Shown one piece after another: positions 1 to 46,400 of a stretch of DNA of 64,000 nucleotides. Position 1 is the stretch's first letter; every line of letters starts with the position of its first letter. The stretch is taken from assembly GCA_019802505.1 (NCBI GenBank), contig JAFMOC010000912.1, positions 1-64,000 on the forward strand, in the 5' to 3' direction. The translations under genes were made by a program, and so were the position numbers. The notes below the pieces were generated by a model. The model ran no database searches. It was not told the DNA's origin and saw nothing but the letters and a program-made list of their open reading frames with translations. The stretch is from Corydoras sp. C115. Taxonomy: Eukaryota > Chordata > Actinopteri > Siluriformes > Callichthyidae.

Positions 1-376
1 CAGACATGAAGCAGATGTCTTCCTGCCGCCGGCTCAAAGTGCCTTTGAAAGCAGGTGAGCGGGAGTCATGATCCCCAGATCAATAAGTGTCAGTCAGCGC
101 ACGGCGGAAACACAGACTGATGAAGGGTGAGGAGAGCGGGGGGGCGGGGGAGCGAGGGAGCGAGGGAGCGGGTAATGAAGACAGAATCCGCGTCTCGGCG
201 ACACATGACGACTCTGTCGGTTGAGACGGTTGACATGATCGTCATTAATGACCTCGATCCATCCTTATTACATAACGCACTGATATCACGGCTCAGAGCT
301 GCCTGATCTCACCTGCTGCCCCCCCCCCCGTTATGGTCATTAAAAAAAGGTAATAAAGACGTAAAGAGTCTCGTAC
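1..376. other. KDM4B intron, no recognisable element
   Basis: Mixed GC sequence with a G-rich GGGAGCGAGGGAGCGAGG stretch (140-170) and a short C run at 318-329. I see no exon or repeat family. Confidence 0.6.
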
Positions 377-34879
<34,503 letters not shown>

Positions 34880-34965
34880 GATTTTCGGTAATTATGAACG
34901 TGTATTAATAACAAACAGCCCAAACTGTACTGTAAGCCAGGTTTAAAAAGTTATATTAAGCTCAT

Positions 34966-35280
34966 CCATCCATCCATGATATTCCGCTTTATCCTATATT
35001 AGGGTCGCGGGGGGGGGTCCCCATGCCCATCCAGGGGAGAACGTTTCGGGCGCTGGGCAGATACACCCAGGACAGGGCGCCAATCCATCGCTAGGCACAC
35101 ACTCACACAGACACACTCTATATGGGGCAATTTGGAGAACTCAATTGACTTGATCCATGTTTTTGGACTGTGGGAGGAAACCGGAGAACATGGAAACTCC
35201 ACCCAGATGGGGATTCGAACCAGGAATGCCTAGCGCTGAGAGGAGAACATGCCAACCACTAAGCCACCGTGCCACCCACC
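34966..35280 (-). mobile_element. SINE with 14-bp target duplication
   Basis: TATATTAAGCTCAT at 34952-34965 is repeated at 35281-35294. It sits just upstream of the first coding exon of KDM4B. Confidence 0.92.
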
Positions 35281-36017
35281 TATATTAAGCTCATGTATTA
35301 TCCAACGCAGGTTACATTTTAAAAAATAACTAATAGTAGGGTATGTGGAGGGATGGACGTACTACATACACTACTATAATTGTAGAGTCACAATGTGTCT
35401 CTATGGAATCCATCCATCATCTTTGGAGAACATGACAACGCCACCCACCCAAACAGACTAGGAGTGTAGAAACATGTAATAATAATCTAATAAAGTGGCC
35501 GCTGTAGGTGTATTCCATTCCTGTGTGCCTGTTACCATCAAAGACAATTTTCTCGGTCACACACTTTCTAAGAAATGGTTGTCTGCAGTCACGCTGCTCA
35601 TTATCTCTGCATAACGTGGGAGTCTGCAGCATCTGTAGTGCAGAGTGATATTACAGTATAAATAAATCAGCGGAACACGGCGGCGCCGCCTTCGTTCTCG
35701 CCGTGGAACTCGCCGTGTGTAGACACGCACTCCTGAAGTACAGCGACATGCATGTGTATATCTAAGGCTGATATTTGCATGTTCTCCTTACCGTTAATTA
35801 ATTAATCGTGAAAGCACTTTAAACATCGTCATGACGACATTCAGAACACGGCAGAAGCCTGGACTTTAGATCAAGTGGTGCAACTCACACGGGACAAAAA
35901 TAAATTAACTTTGGTCTAAAAGTTAAAAAAACTGTTTTCTTTTAAGTGGAAATGCCAAAATGTGCTTTGACTTACAAAAAAAAATTATAATAATAATAAA
36001 TTTAAAAAAATCTTATC

Positions 36018-36135
<118 letters not shown>

Positions 36136-36291
36136 AATAATTTGTGCTATGAAGAATATTTTGTGCTCTTATTCAACAAAAGCTGTAACAAATTTTTATT
36201 TTATATTTACATCAAATAAACTAACAAATCAATAAGAACACAAACGTTGTTTATATGATTTCTGACACCGTTATGGTCAAGTCATATTAAT

Positions 36292-36324
<33 letters not shown>

Positions 36325-36339
36325 GTACCATCAAAGTCT

Positions 36340-37102
36340 TGCATTCTTGTATTTTATTTGTTAATAACAATATAAAGTGGTGTACAGTTAAGGGGCCTTC
36401 CCTAAACTGTTCCCACAAAGTTACATCCAATTGTTCCTCTACACTGTATAGAACACCATAAGGTCCTGCACATACCTATAAGTCCATTTTTAAGCTTTGC
36501 TTAATATCTAAAATATATATGTCATATATATTATATATAACAGCGCAATAGGTCACGTTCTCGCTTTCTAGTATTTTATTTATCATTCCAACAATATAAA
36601 GCGTTGTACAGTGTAGGGACCTTCCCTAAACTGTTCCCCCAAAGTTGCATACAACTGTTCCTCTACACCAAAAGGTCCTGCACATCACTATAAGTGAATT
36701 TTCACACTTTGCTTAATTATATATATAAAAATGCCACTTGTAATATCGTGAACCGTGATCAGTCGGTAGTTAAACCGCGATGTTTATCGGCTTATCGTAT
36801 CGTCCCATCCCCAGAGTCGAACCCGTCGGGACGCTTTAGAGAATGTAAAAGCTGATTTAAACATCGCCGCTCGGCAGAAACGCAGTGTAATCGTCTCATC
36901 CTACGAACCAAAACAGCGCAATAGGTCACAATCTCACATTCTAGTATTTTATTTATCATTCCAACAACAAAAAGTGGTGTACAGTTAAGGGGCCTTCCCT
37001 AAACTGTTCCCACAAAGTTGCATACAATTGTTCCTTGACACTGTATAGAACACCATAAGGTCCCGCACATAAGTGAATTTTCACGCTTTGCTTAATTTTA
37101 TT

Positions 37103-37183
<81 letters not shown>

Positions 37184-37216
37184 ACGTTAATGACGGTTAA
37201 TGAGTGTTAATTAGGG

Positions 37217-37252
<36 letters not shown>

Positions 37253-37447
37253 CGCACTAGGTCACGGTCTTGCTTTCTAGTATTTTATTTATCATTCCAA
37301 CAATATAAAGCGTTGTACAGTGTAGGGACCTTCCCTAAACTGTTCCCCCAAAGTTGCATACAATTGTTCCTCTACACCAAAAGGTCCTGCACATCACTAT
37401 AAGTGAATTTCACACTTTGCTTAATTTTATACATATAAATGTATTAT

Positions 37448-37499
<52 letters not shown>

Positions 37500-37876
37500 T
37501 AATTTGCAGTCAGTGTTATTTAAAAATGTCACTTGTAATATCATGAATCGTGATCAGTCGGTAGTTAAACCGCGATGTTTATCGTCTCATCGTATCGTCC
37601 CAGCCCCAGAGTCGAAGCCGTCGGGACGCTTTAGAGAATGTAAAAGCTGATTTAAACATCGCTGCTCGGCAGAAACGCAATATAATCATCTCATCCTACG
37701 AACCAAAACAGGTCACAGTCTCACTTTCTAGTATTTTATTTATCATTCCAACAATATAAAGTGGTGTACAGTTAAGGGGCCTTCCCTAAACTGTTCCCAC
37801 AAAGTTGCATACAATTATTCCTCTACACCATAAGGTCCTACACATCACTATAAGTGAATTTTCATGCTTTGCCTAA

Positions 37877-37928
<52 letters not shown>

Positions 37929-38160
37929 TTATTAATTATATATATACACAAATTAATTTGCAGTCAGTGTTATTTAAAAATGCCACTTGTAATATCGTGA
38001 ATCGTGATCAGTCGGTAGTTAAACCGCGATGTTTATCGTCTCATCGTATCGTCCCAGCCCCAGAGTCGAACCCGTCGGGACGCTTTAGAGAATGTAAAAG
38101 CTGATTGAAACGTCGCCGCTCGGCAGAAACGCAGTGAAGGTGACGGTCACGCCGGCGATC
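36340..38160. repeat. Degenerate tandem array (5 units, about 200-460 bp) with (TA)n inside each
   Basis: Repeated words are TAGTATTTTATTTATCATTC, CTTCCCTAAACTGTTCCC, CAAAGTTGCATACAATTGTT and GGTCCTGCACATCACTATAA, then (TA)n, then GATCAGTCGGTAGTTAAACC and CGTCGGGACGCTTTAGAGAA. Units start near 36340, 36540, 36910, 37250 and 37710. The array ends at the KDM4B CpG island. Confidence 0.85.
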
Positions 38161-38825
38161 TGAACGTTAATGACGGTTAATGACGGTTAATTAGGGAGCT
38201 GGCGGTTTAATCGGACGGACGGTTTAAATGGCTCTTTGTGTACAAACGCTGAGGCGGCGGCAGGCCGTCGCTCCGCGCAGCGCAAACCGGGCCAACCGAC
38301 GGCCCATTCTGCCCATTCGGAACCGAGCAACCGCGAACACGGCGGCGTCCGGCGGCGGGTGTGGAGCGGGCTCTGCGGGGTGGAAGCGAGCCGTCCGGCG
38401 GCGTCGTCCTCCATCATAATAAAGAGCCAACATGTCCGACCGACGGGCCGCGCTGCGACGGCGCTGCTCCTGCGCCACGCTCCCGGCCTCCCCGCACACG
38501 CCGCCCCGCTGTTTTGAACGGCTCCCCGGCCCGCCCGGCGGCCGCTTTACCTCCGCTGCTCCGTCTCCTCTCGGTTGCTTCCCCGCGGTTCTCTCGCTTC
38601 GTTCCCCGGAAAGCTCGCCTACTGTTGCTGTTCCATCTCGGTGGAAGGGCCTCGTCGTCCGCCGCAGAGCTTTCCCGCTTGCCGATTGGTCCGAGGAAAC
38701 GCGTAGCGCGATGCCGATTGGCCGCGCTGTGTGATTGACGAACGCCTCCGCCAATCGCGCGGCACCTGGTCTGGCCGACGGCGCGGCTGAGGAAGGCACG
38801 TACACGTTGAGGGTGAGTCTCAAAT
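38160..38825 (-). promoter_or_regulatory. kdm4b: CpG-rich presumed KDM4B promoter
   Basis: About 650 bp is dense in CpG and free of the repeats on both sides. It lies 3.3 kb upstream of the first coding exon. ATTGG occurs at 38685-38689 and 38717-38721 (CCAAT on the minus strand, 32 bp apart), with an oppositely oriented CCAAT at 38751-38755. A perfect E2F octamer TTTCCCGC is at 38671-38678. The transcription start is inferred to lie to the left of these sites, and the long open frames here follow from GC content. Confidence 0.65.
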
Positions 38826-38858
38826 CGGTAAGTCAATAACAAACTACTGACTTTACTC

Positions 38859-39876
38859 CGTCCGTCCATTATCTTCTGCTTTATCCTTTAATAGGGGGCG
38901 CCGGGCAGATACAACCAGGACAGGGGGGCAATCTATCACTGGGCACACACACACTCACACACACACACTCTATATGGGGCAATTTGGAGAACTCAATTGA
39001 CCTTGATCCCTGTTTTTTGGACTGTGGGAGGAAACAGGAGAAGCCGGAGGAAACCCACGTGGACGCGGGGAGAACATGGAAACTCCACCCAGATTGGGAT
39101 TCGAACTGGGAATTCCTAGCGCTGAGAGGAGAACATGCCAAACCACTAAGCCACCGTGCCGCCGCAGTTTACATCCATCCATTATCTTCCGCTTTATCCT
39201 CTATTAGGGTCGCGGCGGGGGGTTCCCCATGCCCATCGTGGGGGAGAACGTTTCAGGCGCTGGGCAGATACACCCAGGACAGGGGGGCAATCTATCGCTG
39301 GGCACACACTCACTCTCACACACACACACACACACTATATGGGGCAATTTGGAGAACTCAATTGACCTTGATCCATGTTTTTTGGACTGTGGGAGGAAAC
39401 CGGAGAACCCGGAGGAAACCCACGCGGACACGGGGAGGACATGGAAAACTCCACCCAGATGGGGATTCGAACCGGGAATCCTTAGTGCTGAGAGGAGAAC
39501 ATGCCAAACCACTAAGCCACCGTGACGCCGCAGTTTACATCCATTCATTATCTTCCGCTTTATCCTCTATTAGGGTCGCGGGGGGGGGGGGTTCCCCCAT
39601 GCCCATCTGGGGGAGAACGTTTCGGGCGCTGGGCAGATACACCCAGGACAGGGGGGGCAATCTATCGCTGGACACACACTCTATATGGGGCAATTTGGAG
39701 AATTTAATTGACCTTGGTCCATGTTTTTTGGACTGTGGGAGGAAACCGAGAGAACCCGGAGGAAACCCACGCGGACACGGGGAGGACATGGAAACTCCAC
39801 CCAGATGGGGATTCGAACCGGGAATCCTTAGTGCTGAGAGGAGAACATGCTAAACCACTAAGCCACCGTGCCACCC
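38859..39876 (-). mobile_element. Array of three SINE copies
   Basis: Units are 38859-39163, 39173-39529 and 39540-39876. Two junctions carry the same GCAGTTTACATCC spacer. The array directly abuts the KDM4B CpG island. Confidence 0.9.
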
Positions 39877-40031
39877 CTGTAAGTCACGTTGTTTAATGTA
39901 TGCTGTAGGTATAATAAGGTCAATGTCCCCACTGTGGGACAAATATCTTACCTTAAGGCCGTGGGTAATACGGGTGCTGAGGTCTTAGCGCCCTCTTGTG
40001 GATGCTAAAGGCAGTGGACAAAAGAATTAAC

Positions 40032-40270
40032 CTCCGGTTTCCTCCCACAGTCCAAAAAAACCTGGATCAAGGTCAACTGAGCTCTCCAAATTGCCCCATA
40101 TAGAGTGTGTCTGTGTGAGTGAGTGTGTGCCCAGCAATAGATTGCCCCCCCCTGTCCTGGGTGTATCTGCCCAGCACCCAAAACGTTCTCCCCTGTATGG
40201 GCATGGGGAACCCCCCCCCCCCCCCCCCCCCCCCCCTAATAGAGGATAAAGCTGAAGATAATGGATGGAT
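40032..40270 (+). mobile_element. SINE, headless
   Basis: Begins at CTCCGGTTTCCTCCC, without the tRNA-like part. It carries a C run of about 29 nt (40210-40238). Confidence 0.85.
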
Positions 40271-40577
40271 GGCTCCAAAGCTGGGTCCAAAGGCTCCTCC
40301 ATGCAGTTAAGAACTCAGAGCGCCCCCTGGCGTTCTTTTTTTTATAAGGCGTCCACGGTGGAGGTTGAGAGATGTATTACTCTTGTTCACTAAAATCCAT
40401 AAAATGTCTTAATTTTAATGATTTAGCCCAAATAATTCAGGGATTTTGCACAGTATTCGACATTCCAATTCTTTTTTTTAATGTTGATTTTTTTTTTTTT
40501 TGTATGTTAAGAGAAAATGGCTGACCTTCCATGTAGAAATGCTGGTTAGCTGATAGGCAGTCGAATTGAGACACACC

Positions 40578-40579
<2 letters not shown>

Positions 40580-40630
<51 letters not shown>
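40580..40630. repeat. (CA)n microsatellite
   Basis: Pure CA repeat of about 50 bp between the KDM4B and UHRF1 genes. Confidence 0.95.
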
Positions 40631-40633
<3 letters not shown>

Positions 40634-40778
40634 CCATCTGCCGCTCCGACCATTAAACCCACGGAACCGAACCTTAAACACCAGGTTGTAGGTTCGAGTC
40701 TGAATGCATGACGTTTAAACTTGCTTTCATTAAGCGTGTTCTATGTCTTCAGTGTAATTAGTGATTAGTAATTGGTGC

Positions 40779-41086
40779 TAAGGTGGCTTAGTGGTTTTGC
40801 ATGTTCTCCTCTCAGCGCTAGGGGTTCCCGGTTCGAATCCCCATCTGGGCGGAGTTTCCATGTCCTCCCCGTGTCCGCGTGGGTTTCCTCCGGGTTCTCC
40901 GGTTTCCTCCCACAGTCCAAAAAACATGGATCAAGTCAATTGAGTTCTCCAAATTGCCCCATATAGAGTGTGTATGTGTGTGTGAGTGAGTGTGTGTCCA
41001 GTGATAAATTGCCCCCCTGTCCTGGGTGTATCTGCCCAGCGCCTGAAACCCCCCGCAACCCTAATATAGGATAAAGCGGGAGGATT
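40779..41086 (+). mobile_element. SINE with a deletion across the C-run region
   Basis: Head and core are intact. The block from GAAACG to the C run is shortened and the tail ends GCGGGAGG. Confidence 0.86.
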
Positions 41087-41173
41087 TCCAAATTCTTTTC
41101 CTCAGTAGACCAATTATTGTGTGATGGGGGGGGGGGGTCAGTTTAATAGTTTATCAAAATCTATTAACCATCT

Positions 41174-41496
41174 GTGTGGTACAGTGACTTAGTGGTTTGG
41201 CATGTTCTCCTCTCAGCGCTAGGGATTCCCAGTTCGAATCCCCCATCTGGGTGGAGTTTCCATGTTCTCCCCATGTCCACGTGGGTTTCTCCGAGTTCTC
41301 CGCTTTCCTCCCACAGTCCAAAAACATCAACCAAGTCAATGGAGTTCTCCAAATTGCCCCATATAGTGTGTCCAGTGGTAGGTTGCCCCCCTGTCCTGGG
41401 TGTACCTGCCCAGCGCCCGAAACGTTGTCCCCTGGATGGGCATGGGGAACCCCACCGCGACCCTAATAGAGGATAAAGCTGAAGATAATGGATGAA
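41174..41496 (+). mobile_element. SINE with 12-bp target duplication
   Basis: TATTAACCATCT flanks it at 41162-41173 and 41497-41508. It lies just beyond the inferred UHRF1 cleavage site. Confidence 0.9.
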
Positions 41497-41641
41497 TATT
41501 AACCATCTTCGTTTTCATGCAGTGAATGTAAAATCAGCCAAAACTTTGTGGACCCCCCACCAACACCCATATGAGGGCGAGAGCCCAGCAGTGAGACACA
41601 CCCAAAACAGAGCACCGAGACAGCTTCTCCATGTAAAAAGA

Positions 41642-42001
41642 TTTATTAAAAAATACAAGTGCACTCGTAACAGCGCAAGAAAACATCTACAGCTACGCAA
41701 ACCTGCGGCATACAAGTGCTAAAAATATACAATTTCAGAATATACACGCGATACTAAAATAAAAAAAATAAAAAAAAAACCTTAATTAATAATAAAATCA
41801 ATGCAATTGTACGAATTCTTGAGGTATTGAGAATCCCCCGGCCTTCGACTTCAACTAAAAAAAATCGATTCGAAGAAGTCGGGAGACGATTGATCACATA
41901 CACAGACGGAGGTTGCACAGTGGTTCGCTGGTCCAGAGTTTATAGGCGGTCCCGGGCGGTCCCCTCGGGCGGGGGGACCTGATTGCATAACGGATGTAGA
42001 G

Positions 42002-42032
<31 letters not shown>

Positions 42033-42657
42033 ATTTCCAAAAAAACCGAGCGATAAACAAAAACTCGAGCACATACAGTAGTTAGAAAGCGAAAAATAAC
42101 AAGGTTTTAGACATCAGATTATATAAAATACCTGATTAGGGTTCATTAGACACTTAACATACAGAAGCATGAGAGAGAACTGGAAAATATTGCTGTTAAA
42201 AATTATAAAACGTCATGTTTATTTTTTTTTTTTTTTAGGATTCCTGATGCCAGTGCATGCCTACATACCTGCTATGCAATATGTCCACTTACCCCCTGGC
42301 CAAAAAAACGAAAAAGTATTTTGCTGAAAGCAAATAGTGCAGTTGTGCATAACTGAAGGTTGTTTTTTTTTTTTTTTTTTTTTTTTTTCTTGTTTTTTTT
42401 TTTTTTTTTCTTTTAAAGATGTGTTGATGCAGGAGAAGGGAATTCTTTAAAAACGGTACGCTGCTCCACCTACAAAACACCAACGTTACACACAGCCCTG
42501 CTTTAAAAAAATCATACCAAATACATTGATGGCTAAAGGCTGAGAGCTTCTCTAGATGCTTAAATACACTTTATACAGAGATTATTCGACGATTACTCGA
42601 CGGTTCACGGCGCGATGCTTTAATAGTTCACGGCGGTACTGCCCCCCCCACCGCCGG
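41642..42657 (-). other. uhrf1: UHRF1 3' UTR and candidate poly(A) signal
   Basis: About 1 kb of AT-rich noncoding sequence with poly-A and poly-T tracts (42001-42031, 42362-42412) follows the stop codon. An AATAAA on the minus strand at 41647-41642 is the last good signal before a SINE at 41174-41496, so cleavage near 41.62 kb is inferred. The exact end is not shown by sequence alone. Confidence 0.5.
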
Positions 42658-43405
42658 TCATCGGCCGCTGCTGTATCCGGGGAACAGCTGGGTCAGGATT
42701 TCCTGGAGCTCCTTGTTTACGGTCATCGGATAGTTTTTGCCCAGGTCGTGACGGCAGGCGGGGCAGGTGTACACTGCCGCTTTAAACGACCTCTGCAGAC
42801 ACTCCTGTGATGAACGCAAGACACTTATTCATTCACATTCGTCTGAACATGCAGAACACTCACACCGCAGATTTGAGGAACTTTACAAAAAAAAAAAAAA
42901 AAAAAAAAAAATTTTTTTTTTTTTTTACAAACCAAAAAAAAAAATTAACCCCAACACAAGGCAAAAACACAAACACTCACATTAGAGGACATTTAATATC
43001 CAAGCATCTTTTGGATCCAACTAAAGCTCCTAAACACCACACATAGGACCCGGTCCATCACACTTATGAACTAAACCCAGTCCTTAGAGTTCATCTCTAC
43101 AAAATGGCACCATTTATGCCATAGATTAAAATAATAGCATTTTTATAACATTAGATTTATTTTATACATTGCAGATTCCCCCCCCCCCCCCCAATAAAAA
43201 AAAAAAGAAAGAAAAAAAAAAAGTATGTAGGCATCTACACAGAGACATACATATACACAAAGAAATTGCAAGAGAGTTATTTAAAGCTATATAATGTTTT
43301 TCTTACCCTGCAGACATTGTGCTGGCACTCTGTGGTGATCGGTTGGAAGACTACTTCTTGGCAGCAAATGCATAAGAACACTTCCTCCACCTTGTTCAAG
43401 AATTT
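42658..43405 (-). CDS. uhrf1: UHRF1 exons 15-16 (RING finger and stop)
   Basis: Exons are 43405-43307 and 42804-42658. The C3HC4 RING ligands are C711, C714, C726, H728, C731, C734, C746 and C749, in CICC, CQHNVC, EC and CPAC. The protein ends FPGYSSGR before TGA at 42660-42658. The RING provides H3 ubiquitination activity. Confidence 0.96.
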
Positions 43406-46400
43406 CTACAAAGAAGAACCAAAGGAAAAAAAAAAAAAAAAAAAAAAAAAAGTTAAGCAGCAATAATAATAATAATAATAATAAAACTGCTCATAATTAT
43501 TTTAAAACAATCAATAACAGAATAGAATGTATTTCTGGGTGATGATTTAAGACCCAGCGTCAGGTCTGCGTTGGCATGGCAACACCGAACCCGTTTCTTT
43601 GAACCGTCCGAGACGGAGACTCCGGCTCATCGTCTCATTAACGCAGCTGTACTTCACTCACAGGTCCGAGGCTCAGAGACGTCATGGCTTCGTCCCACAG
43701 CTTCTTGTTCAGCTCGTCCTCCTTAATCAGCGCTTTTTGCTCTCTGGTCAGCTTATAGGCCTCCACCTTCATTTTCTTGGGAGTTTTCTTGACCGGAGAC
43801 AGTTTCTCCTCCTGATTCTCCACTGAAATGAGACATGGGGGGGGGGGGGGGGGGTGTCATTAAACTGGAAGCACAAAAGGGACAGAAACATTTCCTTAGT
43901 GTTACATGAGGTTGAAAACTTGCCCGTCTCAGATTTCCTCTTCCTCTTGCCCTTGCTGGGGGTCTCTTCAATTTCCTCCTCATTCTTGTTCTCCTTCTCC
44001 TTCTCTTTAGCCGCCACTGCTTCCAGATAACCCTCAGGATACTGACACAGGGAGAGACGTTAGTGCGCCAACGGTAAAGCGGACGTGGGGGACCATTAAA
44101 GGTTTTTAACTCCGTTACCTGCATGGTGAGGCCCAGTTTCTTAACACGCTCTTTTCCATCTTTGGTCCATGGTGCTGGTTCGTCGTCGTTCCGTCTAAGC
44201 AGGTACCTCCAAACCAGGAACCCAGACTTGCCCTTCTCTGGCCAATATTTCACAACCTATTTAAAAAAAATAATAATAATAATATATAATTTCCACCATT
44301 ACACAGTTATATGACACAGGACGAGTGTTATAACGTCAATCCAGCGCGTTGTGCAAACCTTATAAATGCCATCGTATCGGTTTCCATCTTCTGGAGAGAA
44401 TTTGCTGTGCTTTCGACCCTTGGAGCTCCGGACCACTCGAACCGGCTTCCCTGCCTTCCAGTCTTTTGCATTGGCGCCGTCTTTGTCATTGACCGGTGCG
44501 TTACAGTTCAGAGCCAGGGCTCTATAAACAACCCCCAAAACAAGAGCGGAGTGAGTAAAGTCCCTAGAGGCTATTGTTCTGCCCCCTAGTGGCAATTCAC
44601 ACATACAGCTAGCCAAGAATAATTTCCAACCAAACTGTACACCAAATAAGTTCACATTTTATTTATATTATTAAAATAAGAAGTCGTTTCCCCTTTAACC
44701 ATATAGGGTTTTATCACAGGTATGAAAAAAATAATACAGTGAAAAAAATAACTTTTGTACAGTACTCTGGTCAAGCTACATTTTCTAATAAATAATATTA
44801 TATGCAACAAATGACTATTCTGTGCTTCTTCAGAGCTTCCCTGATCTTTACGGACCTGTTCATGTTGGTGAGTTTCTGATCACAGGACTGTTCAGCAGTT
44901 CGCTTGTTACCAGAAAGGTCTCGGCCTCCGGATCCTGTGTACGTGAACTCGTTGCCATCATCCTGTAAGACACAGATGAGAAGACTAACAGGTTTAACGT
45001 CAACAAAAAAAAAAAGAAAAAAAAAAAATCCTCATTTAATATCATTACAGGAGTGAAGCAAGTGTGTGGTGTTTGCAAAAGTTATGTAAACAGATCTAAA
45101 TGTAAAGCTAAACGTGGGCGTGGCAACTCAGAGCTTTAACCCTACGTCTGCCCAAAGGTGTCAACGTTAACCCTTATGGCATCAGGAGTTCTGTATGAGG
45201 CTCTGACCCCAGCCATTAGGTTGGGATACTTGTAAGTCAACCAGAATTAAAGATTAAAAAAAAAAAATAATAATAATAATAATAATAATAATATACATAT
45301 ATAAAAAATAAACAAAACCAAGGGTCCTGTTTCTATGGACCCTTTATGCCACACCAAGACCCTAAAAGTGCTTCAATGGAAGATTACAGTGCTGGCGTCG
45401 ATGACACTTAAATATATAATCTATACAAAACCCACCGTTTCAAAATTCTTAACTTATAAGATGATTAAATCAGCATTGAATATCAAAACTCGTACCACGT
45501 CATCTTCATAGCCTCCAGCCAGGACTAAGGAATAAGCCCCATCATTGCTTCTTCCGTGGATTCCGGCCACGTGAGGTCTGTGGATTCCGGATTCACTCAC
45601 CTGTGAGGAAACACGAGCGGCAGGCGCATTCAGTTAGTCCAAAAAACACTCAAACACGAGGTTCAAACTCCGAGAGGCGCTCGTCATCGGCTCACCTGCA
45701 CCCTAAACTTCCAGAGCGTTCCCACAGGGATTCCCGGAACAGGTCCGTAATGATTGGAGGGAACGATGGTACATTGCTTGGTCCTTCCCACACATGCCAT
45801 ACCCTGAACACACAGACCATAAGCAGTTATAATAAGGTCGTGTGCTCGCATTTAAACATCAACACTGCAGTGTGAGGGGTCTGTACCTTTCCCCAGTCTC
45901 TCTGACTGGAGGAACTGGCAGAGGCCATCTTGGCTTTCTTCTTGCTTTCCTTCAGCTTCTCTCCAGCCAGGACGACCTCGCTGGCATCATTTCGACATTC
46001 TGGGCAGTACCTGGACACAGTTTGCCATGCTCTCATTAACGGCCGGTCAAAATGAATCAGACTGTAATGTAAATACACAGGAACCTAGGGCTTGTAGCCT
46101 ACACTCCTGTCTGCAACGAAAACCCTTAAGACCTCCGTACACCGTAACATTAAAGCTGCTCACCAGTCCTCATCATCGGGTATGATGGTCATGGGTGGGT
46201 TCAGACAGTAGGTGTGGAAGGCCATGTCGCACTCGTCACACAGCAGCTGCTTGTCCGGGTCCTGCTTTATTCCACACACACGGCAGTTACACCAGCGGCA
46301 GGTCTTCTTCGGATCGTCTTTACAGTGTTTACACTCCGGTCCGTTAGACCCTGAATTCATACAGACGGTTTACAATTACATTCAGTCAGGTTCAATACTT

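Noticed and set aside
38224..38869. Coding gene with overlapping frames on both strands (125-199 residues)
   Set aside because: Frames arise from CpG-island composition; no motif or splice pattern, and the position fits a promoter.
41492..41722. 76-residue plus-strand frame opposite the UHRF1 3' UTR
   Set aside because: It lies in AT-rich UTR sequence with no conserved motif.
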